5,761 nt of DNA, taken from the NCBI GenBank assembly GCA_026014905.1, contig JAOZHK010000058.1:1-5761 (forward strand). The letters are read 5' to 3'. The position numbers were made by a program, and so were the translations under genes. The notes under the pieces were generated by a model. It was not told the DNA's origin. It searched no databases and saw only the letters and a list, made by a program, of their open reading frames with translations. The stretch's first letter is position 1; each line of letters starts with the position of its first letter. Below are positions 1 through 5,761 of this stretch, piece after piece. Source of the DNA: Candidatus Bathyarchaeota archaeon. Its GTDB lineage: Archaea; Thermoproteota; Bathyarchaeia; RBG-16-48-13; GCA-020355125.

Positions 1-56
1 TGGACTCCAGTGTCAGCTGATCCTGTATAATCGTCAGCAATTATTCCGATCCTCAT
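1..56 (-). CDS. Four-carbon acid sugar kinase family protein (DUF1537/OtnK-like), N-terminal fragment
   Basis: Reading the minus strand from the ATG at 56-54 gives 18 codons, MRIGIIADDYTGSADTGV, before the gene leaves the window at base 1. The stretch IxADDxTGxxDTGV right after the initiator is the N-terminal hallmark of the four-carbon acid sugar kinase family (DUF1537; 3-oxo-tetronate and D-threonate/erythronate kinases such as OtnK/DtnK). These cytoplasmic enzymes use ATP to phosphorylate C4 sugar acids on the way to central metabolism. A purine-rich GGGGAT at 67-62, 5 nt before the ATG, could be a ribosome binding site. The gene diverges from the TIM-barrel gene at 132 and shares a 75-bp upstream region with it. 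Family assignment rests only on this short motif, and the substrate is unknown. More than 95% of the protein lies outside the window. Confidence 0.8.
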   Translation of the reverse strand, partial: MRIGIIADDYTGSADTGV

Positions 57-131
57 CGTCAATCCCCGTTCATCGATATATTAGTTCTTCAGCAATCTTT
101 TTATCTTATCTTCCGGCAACAATCAGAAACC
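57..131. promoter_or_regulatory. Divergent intergenic promoter region
   Basis: These 75 bp separate the divergent kinase and TIM-barrel genes, so any promoters for both must lie here or just inside the genes. Two AT-rich boxes stand out. One is a palindromic ATATAT core at 76-81 (GATATATTA), readable as a TATA element on either strand. The other is TTTTTATCTTAT at 98-109, which reads GATAAGATAAAAA on the minus strand. On the plus strand the second box lies about 27 nt before the ATG at 132, which would suit a nearly leaderless transcript; that gene has no visible Shine-Dalgarno. On the minus strand the same box would give a leader of about 20 nt that includes the GGGGAT motif before the kinase start. 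The box positions are read directly; their promoter function is inferred. No clear operator repeat is seen. Confidence 0.35.
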
Positions 132-1031
132 ATGCATGAGAATGATCTGATCGGACCTTCCACTCTAATGTCAGGCCTTTCTGGCGTTCAGGCATTGCAA
201 TCTGCGATTCACCAAATTCTTGAAAGTGATTTCAATGCTATAGAATTATGTCCGACACAATTCCAACGCGTGCATCCATTAAACACTCCTCAATTTCTAC
301 CTTCATTATTTACTAACGAACAAAAACAGCAATTGAAAGAAACCCTTTCTTCATTCCGATACGTTAGTGTACATGGATCCTCCTTCTGGGTCACCAGAAT
401 TAAGGAGAATATCGATCTATCTAAAATCTGGACTCCGTACCTTGAGCTGATGCAGTTTGCGAGCGATGTCAGTGCGGATGTTGTTAGCTTTCATCCCATT
501 CAATGTATGTCTGAAGTTTACTCTGACGAAGAATTAATTCAAATGAACATTGAGTTTGGAAAACGTGCTGCAACATTTGCAAAGCAACAGAATCTTAAGG
601 TAGCTTTTGAAAACATGCCTGGCACCAATACATGGATGACTTTAAACAAGATCATTCACATCATAGATAAAATAAATAGCCCACAATTCGGGTTACTCTT
701 TGATATCGGGCATGCAATGTTAGAGCGGAATGAACCAATCACGATTCGGAATTGCCGACTTCTAACCCAATTGAAAGAGTACGCTTCTAAAACAATTCAA
801 TACCATTTTCATGGATTATATCGATCTCATCAAGGATACAAGGATCACGGACCTCTGCATCAGAGTAATTTTATCAAACTTCATCACATTAAGGAATTTC
901 GGCAAATTAGTCGCAATCATACTCCAATAATATTCGAGATCTATCATAACCCTACGACTAATGTACGGGCTTCGTTTGAACAAAATTTAACAGCATGCTT
1001 AACGGCTAAATCACAGCTCACCATTCTGTGA
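132..1031 (+). CDS. Xylose-isomerase-like TIM-barrel protein (sugar phosphate isomerase/epimerase family)
   Basis: This 299-residue soluble protein has the pattern of the AP endonuclease 2/xylose isomerase-like TIM barrel (PF01261). Successive strand ends carry candidate divalent-metal and catalytic residues: IGPSTL at 7-12 (strand 1), E38 in IELC, H81 in VHG, H121 in FHP, E160 in AFENMPG, D191 and H194 in FDIGHA, H225/H227 in YHFHG, D238/H239 in KDHGPLH, and E269 in IFEIYH. The E-D-H-E set is typical of metal-dependent isomerases, epimerases and endonuclease IV relatives. The ATG at 132 is preferred over the in-frame ATG at 168, which would remove strand 1. No signal peptide or membrane segment is seen. 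It diverges from an acid sugar kinase and precedes an M81 enzyme, so a role in isomerising a sugar or sugar acid is plausible. The N-terminus does not resemble OtnI closely enough for that name. The superfamily also includes dehydratases and DNA-repair enzymes; family is confident, reaction unknown. Confidence 0.85.
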   Translation: MHENDLIGPSTLMSGLSGVQALQSAIHQILESDFNAIELCPTQFQRVHPLNTPQFLPSLFTNEQKQQLKETLSSFRYVSVHGSSFWVTRIKENIDLSKIWTPYLELMQFASDVSADVVSFHPIQCMSEVYSDEELIQMNIEFGKRAATFAKQQNLKVAFENMPGTNTWMTLNKIIHIIDKINSPQFGLLFDIGHAMLERNEPITIRNCRLLTQLKEYASKTIQYHFHGLYRSHQGYKDHGPLHQSNFIKLHHIKEFRQISRNHTPIIFEIYHNPTTNVRASFEQNLTACLTAKSQLTIL

Positions 1032-1105
1032 CACATTAAAATCAGCTTGTAGTGGGTTCTGGAGTAAGTCTTAATATCTGGCGTATCCTTCAAGATGCTG
1101 GGGTA

Positions 1106-2647
1106 ATGCAATTGCGTGTCATAATAGGCTCCATCAGCCATGAAACGAATACCTTTTCTAATGTTTCTACCACCCTTCCGGACTTTATTGAAAATCTGCA
1201 CCGAGGCCAAGACATCCTCGAAGTATATACAGGACAAAAAGCGATTGCGTCAGCTTTCATCAAAGTACTATCTCACACAGACATCACTCTTATTCCAGCG
1301 ATTTGGACTCATGCGACTCCAAGTGGATTAATCAAAGATGATACATTCAAGTATTTACTCGCACAATTATTAGAGCCCTTAAATACTCAAGAGCGCGTTG
1401 ACGGTATTTTACTACACCTCCATGGCGCGATGGTTACCGAAAGTCTTGATGATCCCGAAGGTAAGATACTTTCCACGCTGCGCAATCATGTTGGAGACAA
1501 TGTGCCCATTATCTCAACTCTTGATTTTCACGCGAACATAACTGAACAAATGGTACAGAACGCCGATGTTCTTGTAGGCTATGATACATATCCGCACGTT
1601 GATGGGTATGATCGGGGTATCGAGGCTGCAACATTGATGGTGCAACTTCTCAATGATCAGCTGAAACCAATCAGTGCTTTCGCACGACCCCCTCTATTAG
1701 TATCTCCACAACGACAAAAAACCGAGTATTACCCAATGAAAGACGTCATGATGTTAGCTCATAAGATGGAAAAGGAAGAAGAAGTCATTGCTGTAACTGT
1801 GGCGGGAGGATATCCGTTCGCTGATTTAGAATTCACTGGAATGTCATTTATTGTGACGACTAATAATGATCCTATCTCTGCACGGGATAAAGCCGATCAA
1901 TTGGCGAAATATGCGTGGAATCTGCGACGGCAGTTTCTTGCAGAAGTAGTATCTCCTACCTTGGCTGTTGCAGAAGCTGCCATATCTCCCCAAGGGCCAA
2001 TTGTATTAGCGGACCACGCGGATAATCCTGGGGGAGGTGCTCCCTGCGATGGCACGGTACTGCTGAAAGCTCTTATAGATCACGGTGCTCAAAATGCAGT
2101 CTTAGCAGTAATTGCTGACCCTGAGGCTGTCCAACAGCTCATTCAAGCAGGAGTAGGAAGTACACTTACTATCAATCTTGGCGGAAAGACAGATCGTCTC
2201 CACGGCTCAACCTTGAAAGTCAACGGAAATGTTAAACTCATATCCGATGGTACTTTTCGAGCCACAGGGCCAATGGCGACTGGATTAGAAAGCCAAATGG
2301 GGCGAACGGTCGTGTTTACGAGTAACGATATCGACATTATTGTGACCGAAAAACGGCTTCAACCAACGGATCTGGAGCTTTATCGAAGTGTCGGTATTGA
2401 ACCAGCCCAGAAAAAGATCATTGCAGTTAAATCCGCAGTGCATTTCAGAGCCTCCCATGAACCCATCGCTTTTAAGATAATTGAAGTTGATACGCCGGGA
2501 ATTCACAGCGCCCGTCTATCCGCATTTCGTTATCAGAAACTCCGTCGACCGATTTTTCCTTTAGATGCTGAATTACTGGATATTGCTGAGTTAAAGTCCC
2601 AATTCACTGACGAGACACAGATGCCAGATTCCTTTCTTGTTAATTAA
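1106..2647 (+). CDS. M81 family metallopeptidase-like protein (MlrC family)
   Basis: The protein is 513 residues from the ATG at 1106. It matches the two-part M81/MlrC architecture: an N-terminal DUF1485 domain (roughly 1-290) and the MlrC C-terminal domain (roughly 300-485). Landmarks are SHETNTFS at 11-18, LHLHGAM at 103-109, LDFHAN at 139-144, YDTYPHVDGYDRG at 159-171, ADHADNPGGGAPCDGT at 302-317 and RRPIFPLD at 480-487. D140, H142 and H164 are probable zinc ligands (inferred from family pattern). A GTG at 1052 is in frame, but the family normally begins MRVxIGxISHETNTFS, so the ATG giving MQLRVIIGSISHET is preferred. The residues after RRPIFPLD form a tail of about 26 with no recognised motif. 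The founding member opens and degrades the cyclic peptide microcystin, but most family members have no known substrate, and microcystin is unlikely here. It follows the TIM-barrel gene by 74 bp, likely the same transcript. Family certain, reaction unknown. Confidence 0.93.
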   Translation: MQLRVIIGSISHETNTFSNVSTTLPDFIENLHRGQDILEVYTGQKAIASAFIKVLSHTDITLIPAIWTHATPSGLIKDDTFKYLLAQLLEPLNTQERVDGILLHLHGAMVTESLDDPEGKILSTLRNHVGDNVPIISTLDFHANITEQMVQNADVLVGYDTYPHVDGYDRGIEAATLMVQLLNDQLKPISAFARPPLLVSPQRQKTEYYPMKDVMMLAHKMEKEEEVIAVTVAGGYPFADLEFTGMSFIVTTNNDPISARDKADQLAKYAWNLRRQFLAEVVSPTLAVAEAAISPQGPIVLADHADNPGGGAPCDGTVLLKALIDHGAQNAVLAVIADPEAVQQLIQAGVGSTLTINLGGKTDRLHGSTLKVNGNVKLISDGTFRATGPMATGLESQMGRTVVFTSNDIDIIVTEKRLQPTDLELYRSVGIEPAQKKIIAVKSAVHFRASHEPIAFKIIEVDTPGIHSARLSAFRYQKLRRPIFPLDAELLDIAELKSQFTDETQMPDSFLVN

Positions 2648-2710
2648 ATGAAAAGGTTCATGTATCAGAAACCGGGAATGTAAAGTTCAAACAATTCAAT
2701 AGATACTGCG
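2638..2710 (+). promoter_or_regulatory. Possible promoter of the rfcS-rfcL operon
   Basis: The gap between the M81 gene and rfcS is 63 bp, and a change of function here suggests a separate promoter. The palindrome TTAATTAA at 2640-2647 spans the M81 stop codon and is the most AT-rich box; as a TATA element it would give a leader of about 40 nt. A weaker alternative is TGTAAAGTT at 2679-2687, about 28 nt before the ATG, which would give a leaderless mRNA and agree with the lack of a Shine-Dalgarno before rfcS. Neither is a good consensus match, so this is a weak inference. Confidence 0.2.
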
Positions 2711-3709
2711 ATGGCTAAGATTATGACATCACGAGAGCCCGGCATAAGCGTGTGGGCAGAAAAATATCGTCCGAGAACCTTAACGGAGATCATTAATCAA
2801 AAAGAAATAGTCGATCGTCTCAAAGGGTTTGTCGAAACAAATACCATGCCTCATTGTCTCTTCGCGGGGCCAGCAGGCACAGGTAAAACTACTGCAGCAC
2901 TCAGTTTAGCTCGAGACCTCTTCAAAGAAAACTACGCGGATTCTTTGTTCGAATTAAATGCTAGTGACGAACGAGGGATCAATGTTGTGCGTGAACGCGT
3001 CAAGACGTTTGCCCGGACTCGAAGTTTAGGGGGAATCCCTTTCAAGATCTTGGTCCTAGATGAAGCCGATAATATGACGTCTGACGCACAACAAGCATTG
3101 CGTCGAACGATGGAACGCTACACTGAAACATGTCGCTTCATTTTAATCTGTAATTATTCAAGTAGAATCATTGACCCGATTCAGTCTCGATGCGCCCCTT
3201 TTCGATTTACACCATTAGATAATGATGATATTCAAGGAAGACTTTCTTATGTCGCTCAAAACGAAGGGCTAGAATTAAGAGCCGATGGTATGCAAGCAAT
3301 ATTGACGGAGTGTCAAGGAGATTTACGTAAAGCCTTTAATACACTTCAAGCTGCAGCTGCCTATGGAGAGACGATAACGGAAGACACCATCTATAACGTC
3401 GCGGGGCGCGTCCATCCCCAAGATATCCGTGAGATGCTTAAACTCGCATTTAATGGCGAATTTGTTGAAGCCAGGAACAAATTACGTCAAATCTTGATTG
3501 AATATGGCGTTTCTGCATCTGATGTGATCAAGTCCGTGCACTCTGAACTACTTCGCTTTAATCTTCCCACGCGTTGGAAAGCGCAGCTGGCTGATACGGT
3601 TGGAGAAATTGATTTCCGCATTACTCAAGGTGCGAATGAAGAAGTGCAATTTAGTGCTCTTCTCGCTAAATTTGCCCTAATTTATGATGAGATGAGACAA
3701 GGAACATAA
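2711..3709 (+). CDS. rfcS: Replication factor C small subunit
   Basis: RFC small subunit, an AAA+ ATPase of the clamp loader that, with the large subunit, opens and loads the PCNA ring onto primed DNA. The 332-residue length is normal for archaeal RfcS. Visible motifs: RFC box II-like WAEKYRPRTL at 15-24; Walker A GPAGTGKTT at 53-61; NASDERGI at 83-90; Walker B LVLDEAD at 114-120; sensor 1 N148 in ICNYSSRI; the SRC arginine-finger motif at 159-161; sensor 2 GDLRKAFN at 203-210 with R206. The C-terminal collar domain runs from about 235 to the end. The first ATG is used; a second ATG at 2723 would give MTSREPGISVWAEKYRP and is equally acceptable, since neither has a Shine-Dalgarno. It ends 4 nt before rfcL, so the two are cotranscribed. 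All ATPase residues are present, so it should be active. No intein interrupts Walker A, a frequent insertion site in archaeal rfcS. Confidence 0.98.
   Translation: MAKIMTSREPGISVWAEKYRPRTLTEIINQKEIVDRLKGFVETNTMPHCLFAGPAGTGKTTAALSLARDLFKENYADSLFELNASDERGINVVRERVKTFARTRSLGGIPFKILVLDEADNMTSDAQQALRRTMERYTETCRFILICNYSSRIIDPIQSRCAPFRFTPLDNDDIQGRLSYVAQNEGLELRADGMQAILTECQGDLRKAFNTLQAAAAYGETITEDTIYNVAGRVHPQDIREMLKLAFNGEFVEARNKLRQILIEYGVSASDVIKSVHSELLRFNLPTRWKAQLADTVGEIDFRITQGANEEVQFSALLAKFALIYDEMRQGT
3699..3704 (+). promoter_or_regulatory. Putative ribosome binding site for rfcL
   Basis: AAGGAA lies inside the last codons of rfcS, 9 nt before the rfcL ATG. It is a weak Shine-Dalgarno-like match and suggests translation of rfcL is coupled to termination on rfcS, whose stop is only 4 nt from the start. 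This would help keep the two subunits in proportion. Confidence 0.35.
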
Positions 3710-3713
3710 CTCT

Positions 3714-4937
3714 ATGTCGATTCCATGGACGGAAAAATTTCGCCCCACTACTTTGGATGACTTCGTTGACAATAACAAAGCTGTGAAACAACTTCTCGAC
3801 TGGCTTGATTCCTGGACAACCAAGCCCCCCAAAAAAAAGGCTGCGTTCCTTTATGGCCCCTCTGGAGTTGGGAAAACAAGTATCATCGAAATACTTGCTC
3901 ACAAATTCGATTATGACTTCATTATCTTAGATGCAAGTAACTGGCGGACTAAAGGCGCACTCGAGAAGATTCTTGGCCTGGCTTCCCAGCAGCGTCCCCT
4001 CTTTCATAGTAGTCGGTTATTCGTTCTTGATGAACTGGAGGGAATGAGTGGAACCTCCGATCGAGGTGGAATTCGTTCAGTAACGACCTTAATTAACAAA
4101 TCAAATTTTCCCATAATTTTAATTGCAAATGATATTTGGAATACCAAGTTTTCAGGTTTACGCAATAAATGCATCGCTATTCAATTTCGACGTGTTCCAA
4201 CCCGCAGTATGGCGGTTTATCTCCGAAAGATCTCAAAATCGGAGTCTCTTCAGATAGATGAAAAAATACTAGCTGCTCTCGCTAAACGAGCGAGGGGTGA
4301 TCTCCGCTCCGCCATCGTGGATCTCCAAGCTTTAAGCCAAGGTCGAGACTCACTTAATGAAACAGATATCTACCAACTAGGTGATCGTGATCGACATGAA
4401 GCGGTGTTTAATCTATTAAATCGGCTTTTCCATGCACAAACCTTCTGGGAAGCACGACAAATTGTGCAAGACTCAGCCATCACTCATGATATGCTGTTTG
4501 AGTGGATCTACGAAAATCTTCCCTATCACCTCTCAACGACTCAAGATTTATCCAATGCATTAGACGCGTTATCTCGCGCGGACATTTATTTTAAAAGAGC
4601 TCGGACTTTCCAAGCGTGGAAACTCTTGAAGTATGCTTTTGATCAAATGACTGCTGGCGTTGCTGGAGCAAAATCGACTGCTGGACCTAATCGATGGACG
4701 CCATACAAATTTCCACAACGGATACGACTTCTCTCACGGAGTCGAGCGCGACGTCGCTTGCGTACTGAGATCGCTAAAAAAATGAAGCCGCATATCCATC
4801 TTGGCGTATCCACAATCACTCGAGAAGTGTTGCCATATCTCAAACTCATCTTCTTTAAAGACTCTCCTTCAGCGAAAGAAATTGCACTCGATTTTGATTT
4901 TGACGAAAACGTAATCAATTATCTCAAATCGCACTGA
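3714..4937 (+). CDS. rfcL: Replication factor C large subunit
   Basis: RFC large subunit, the single distinct subunit in the archaeal pentameric clamp loader (usually one large with four small). The start MSIPWTEKFRPTTLDDFVDN matches the family start. Motifs: Walker A GPSGVGKT at 48-55; Walker B FVLDELEG at 103-110 (D106, E107), where relatives usually have DEVDG; DRGG at 116-119; sensor 1 N139 in LIAND; sensor 2 GDLRSAI at 195-201 with R198. The SRC motif of the small subunit is replaced by LRNKC, as expected for a large subunit. The C-terminal collar, about 225-407, includes a basic patch SRSRARRRLR at 341-350. At 407 residues it is shorter than many archaeal homologs and ends at INYLKSH, without the lysine-rich tail and terminal PCNA-binding PIP motif often present. 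A C6A8 homopolymer lies within codons 37-42. Assignment is secure from both sequence and its position directly after rfcS. Confidence 0.97.
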   Translation: MSIPWTEKFRPTTLDDFVDNNKAVKQLLDWLDSWTTKPPKKKAAFLYGPSGVGKTSIIEILAHKFDYDFIILDASNWRTKGALEKILGLASQQRPLFHSSRLFVLDELEGMSGTSDRGGIRSVTTLINKSNFPIILIANDIWNTKFSGLRNKCIAIQFRRVPTRSMAVYLRKISKSESLQIDEKILAALAKRARGDLRSAIVDLQALSQGRDSLNETDIYQLGDRDRHEAVFNLLNRLFHAQTFWEARQIVQDSAITHDMLFEWIYENLPYHLSTTQDLSNALDALSRADIYFKRARTFQAWKLLKYAFDQMTAGVAGAKSTAGPNRWTPYKFPQRIRLLSRSRARRRLRTEIAKKMKPHIHLGVSTITREVLPYLKLIFFKDSPSAKEIALDFDFDENVINYLKSH

Positions 4938-4980
4938 CTACTTGCCTGTGACCTGGTACTAACGTGTGCGTGTGGCTGTT
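4938..4980. other. Convergent intergenic gap between rfcL and hisF
   Basis: Only 43 bp separate the two convergent stop codons. I see no stable hairpin and no strong oligo-T run in either direction here. The nearest plus-strand T-run, TTTTT at 5025-5029, lies inside the hisF tail, so transcripts from the two sides may overlap at their 3' ends. Confidence 0.6.
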
Positions 4981-5761
4981 TCATTCGACTAATCGTATTG
5001 GAATACCATGACTGGCAAGGTAATTTTTAACCTCGCGAATCGAATACTTTCCATAATGAAATATGCTGGCTGCTAACACCGCATCTGCTTTTCCTATCGT
5101 AAACGCCTCAAGGAGATGATGAGGCGTTCCAGCACCACTACTAGCAATTAAAGGAACTTGAACGCTTTCCGAAACCTGACATAAAAAAACATTGTCATAA
5201 CCAAGGTTAGTTCCATCATAATCAAGGGATGACGCCATAACTTCCCCTGCTCCTAACGCTGCTGCCATTCTCGCCCATTTAATCGCGTCAATACCAACAC
5301 TTTCGCGCCCACCATAAATGTATACGTCCCACCAACATCTTCCCTGAGGCGTTTCGCGAACAATTTTGCCTGGCGATTCCCCTTCGCCATTAACGTAAAC
5401 ACGTTTAACGTCTATGGAGGCAACGATACACTGGCTCCCAAACATCTTCGATGCCGTATAGATAATCTCTGGTTCTTTGACCGCTGCGGTGTTAATTGCG
5501 ACTTTATCGGCGCCATGATACAAGATATCATGAATGTCATCGAGTGATCGAATTCCCCCTCCGACCATGAACGGAATGGATAAAACTTCAGCGGTTCGCT
5601 TAACTACGTTAAGGAGGATATTCCTGTGCTCATAGGAAGCCGACACATCCAAAAAAACTAATTCGTCCGCTCCTTCATGGTTATAGAATGAAGCCAGTTC
5701 CACAGGATCTCCAGCATCTCGGAGATTTTGAAAGCCAATGCCTTTGACGACTCGTCCTTCT
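4981..5761 (-). CDS. hisF: Imidazole glycerol phosphate synthase cyclase subunit HisF, 5'-truncated by the window edge
   Basis: HisF uses ammonia delivered by the glutaminase HisH to convert PRFAR into imidazole glycerol phosphate and AICAR, the fifth step of histidine synthesis. The frame stays open to the window edge: codons from 5760 read EGRVVKGIGFQNLRDAGDPV and join smoothly to the body, so the GTG at 5703 is an internal valine and not the start. About 15 N-terminal residues, including the first catalytic aspartate (CLD motif), lie outside. Counting that valine as 1: LVFLDVSAS 15-23, phosphate-binding VGGGI 47-51, ADKVAINTAAV 65-75, second catalytic aspartate D98 in ASIDVKR, YIYGGRE 128-134, GAGEV 151-155, LDYDGT 160-165, and ASSGAG 187-192 (usually SGGAG). 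Between IDVKR and YIYGGRE lies a longer loop than in short bacterial HisF, with CWW at 123-125. It is convergent with rfcL; other his genes may lie beyond the right edge. Confidence 0.97.
   Translation of the reverse strand, partial: EGRVVKGIGFQNLRDAGDPVELASFYNHEGADELVFLDVSASYEHRNILLNVVKRTAEVLSIPFMVGGGIRSLDDIHDILYHGADKVAINTAAVKEPEIIYTASKMFGSQCIVASIDVKRVYVNGEGESPGKIVRETPQGRCWWDVYIYGGRESVGIDAIKWARMAAALGAGEVMASSLDYDGTNLGYDNVFLCQVSESVQVPLIASSGAGTPHHLLEAFTIGKADAVLAASIFHYGKYSIREVKNYLASHGIPIRLVE

Noticed and set aside
944..1237. Minus-strand open frame of 97 codons across the junction of the TIM-barrel and M81 genes
   Set aside because: It overlaps two well-supported genes on the other strand and its translation has no recognisable family pattern.
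1106..2647. Microcystin degradation by the MlrC-like protein
   Set aside because: Only the family is shared. No mlrA, mlrB or mlrD is present, and the archaeal context makes that substrate unlikely.
4611..4640. Internal PIP-like stretch QAWKLLKYAF in RfcL (residues 300-309)
   Set aside because: The hydrophobic position of the PIP consensus is lysine, and the segment lies in a predicted collar helix, so it is not a credible PCNA-binding motif.
4643..4918. Minus-strand open frame of 91 codons inside rfcL
   Set aside because: It lies wholly within the conserved RfcL collar coding sequence and its arginine-rich translation is a by-product of that sequence. The same holds for the short frames at 1140-1331, 2143-2337, 2285-2506 and 3666-3902.
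2711..4937. Bacterial DnaX-type clamp loader genes
   Set aside because: The small subunit has the archaeal/eukaryotic SRC and CNYSSRI motifs and the second gene is a true RfcL; no DnaX zinc-binding cysteines are seen.
4938..4980. Bidirectional terminator between rfcL and hisF
   Set aside because: No inverted repeat of useful length and no oligo-T run occur in the gap.
5701..5703. GTG at 5703 as the start codon of hisF
   Set aside because: The frame remains open upstream and encodes the conserved GRVVKG...NLRDAGDPV segment of HisF, so the true start lies beyond the right edge.

Overview
The window comes from an archaeal chromosome or contig. The deciding evidence is an adjacent pair of replication factor C genes, small subunit then large subunit, which form the archaeal/eukaryotic-type sliding-clamp loader. 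The DNA is moderately AT-rich by eye. Shine-Dalgarno sequences are weak or absent before most starts, as is common in archaea. I cannot place the lineage more closely: an uncultured Thermoproteota/Bathyarchaeia-like or Asgard-like archaeon would fit, but nothing here proves either.

Layout, left to right. (1) Bases 1-56, minus strand: the first 18 codons of a four-carbon acid sugar kinase (DUF1537/OtnK-type), which runs off the left edge. (2) Bases 57-131: a short divergent promoter region. (3) Bases 132-1031, plus: a xylose-isomerase-like TIM-barrel protein of the sugar phosphate isomerase/epimerase (AP endonuclease 2) superfamily. (4) Bases 1106-2647, plus: an M81/MlrC-family metalloenzyme; the ATG at 1106 is preferred over an upstream GTG. 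(5) Bases 2711-3709 and 3714-4937, plus: rfcS and rfcL, separated by 4 nt and surely cotranscribed. (6) Bases 4981-5761, minus: hisF, convergent with rfcL and missing its first 15 or so residues at the right edge. Intergenic gaps are all under 80 bp. I see no RNA gene, CRISPR array, insertion sequence or prophage feature.

Functionally there are three blocks. The left block (kinase, TIM barrel, M81 enzyme) looks like accessory carbon metabolism, perhaps sugar-acid catabolism or salvage; the substrate cannot be read from sequence. The middle block is core replication: RFC opens the PCNA ring and loads it at primer-template junctions. The right block is histidine biosynthesis, where HisF is the cyclase subunit of imidazole glycerol phosphate synthase.

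I do not see a convincing new biological system. The points most worth a second look are the sugar-acid-kinase/TIM-barrel/M81 neighbourhood in an archaeon, an RFC large subunit with no C-terminal basic tail or PCNA-interacting (PIP) motif, and a HisF with an extended loop after its catalytic aspartate.
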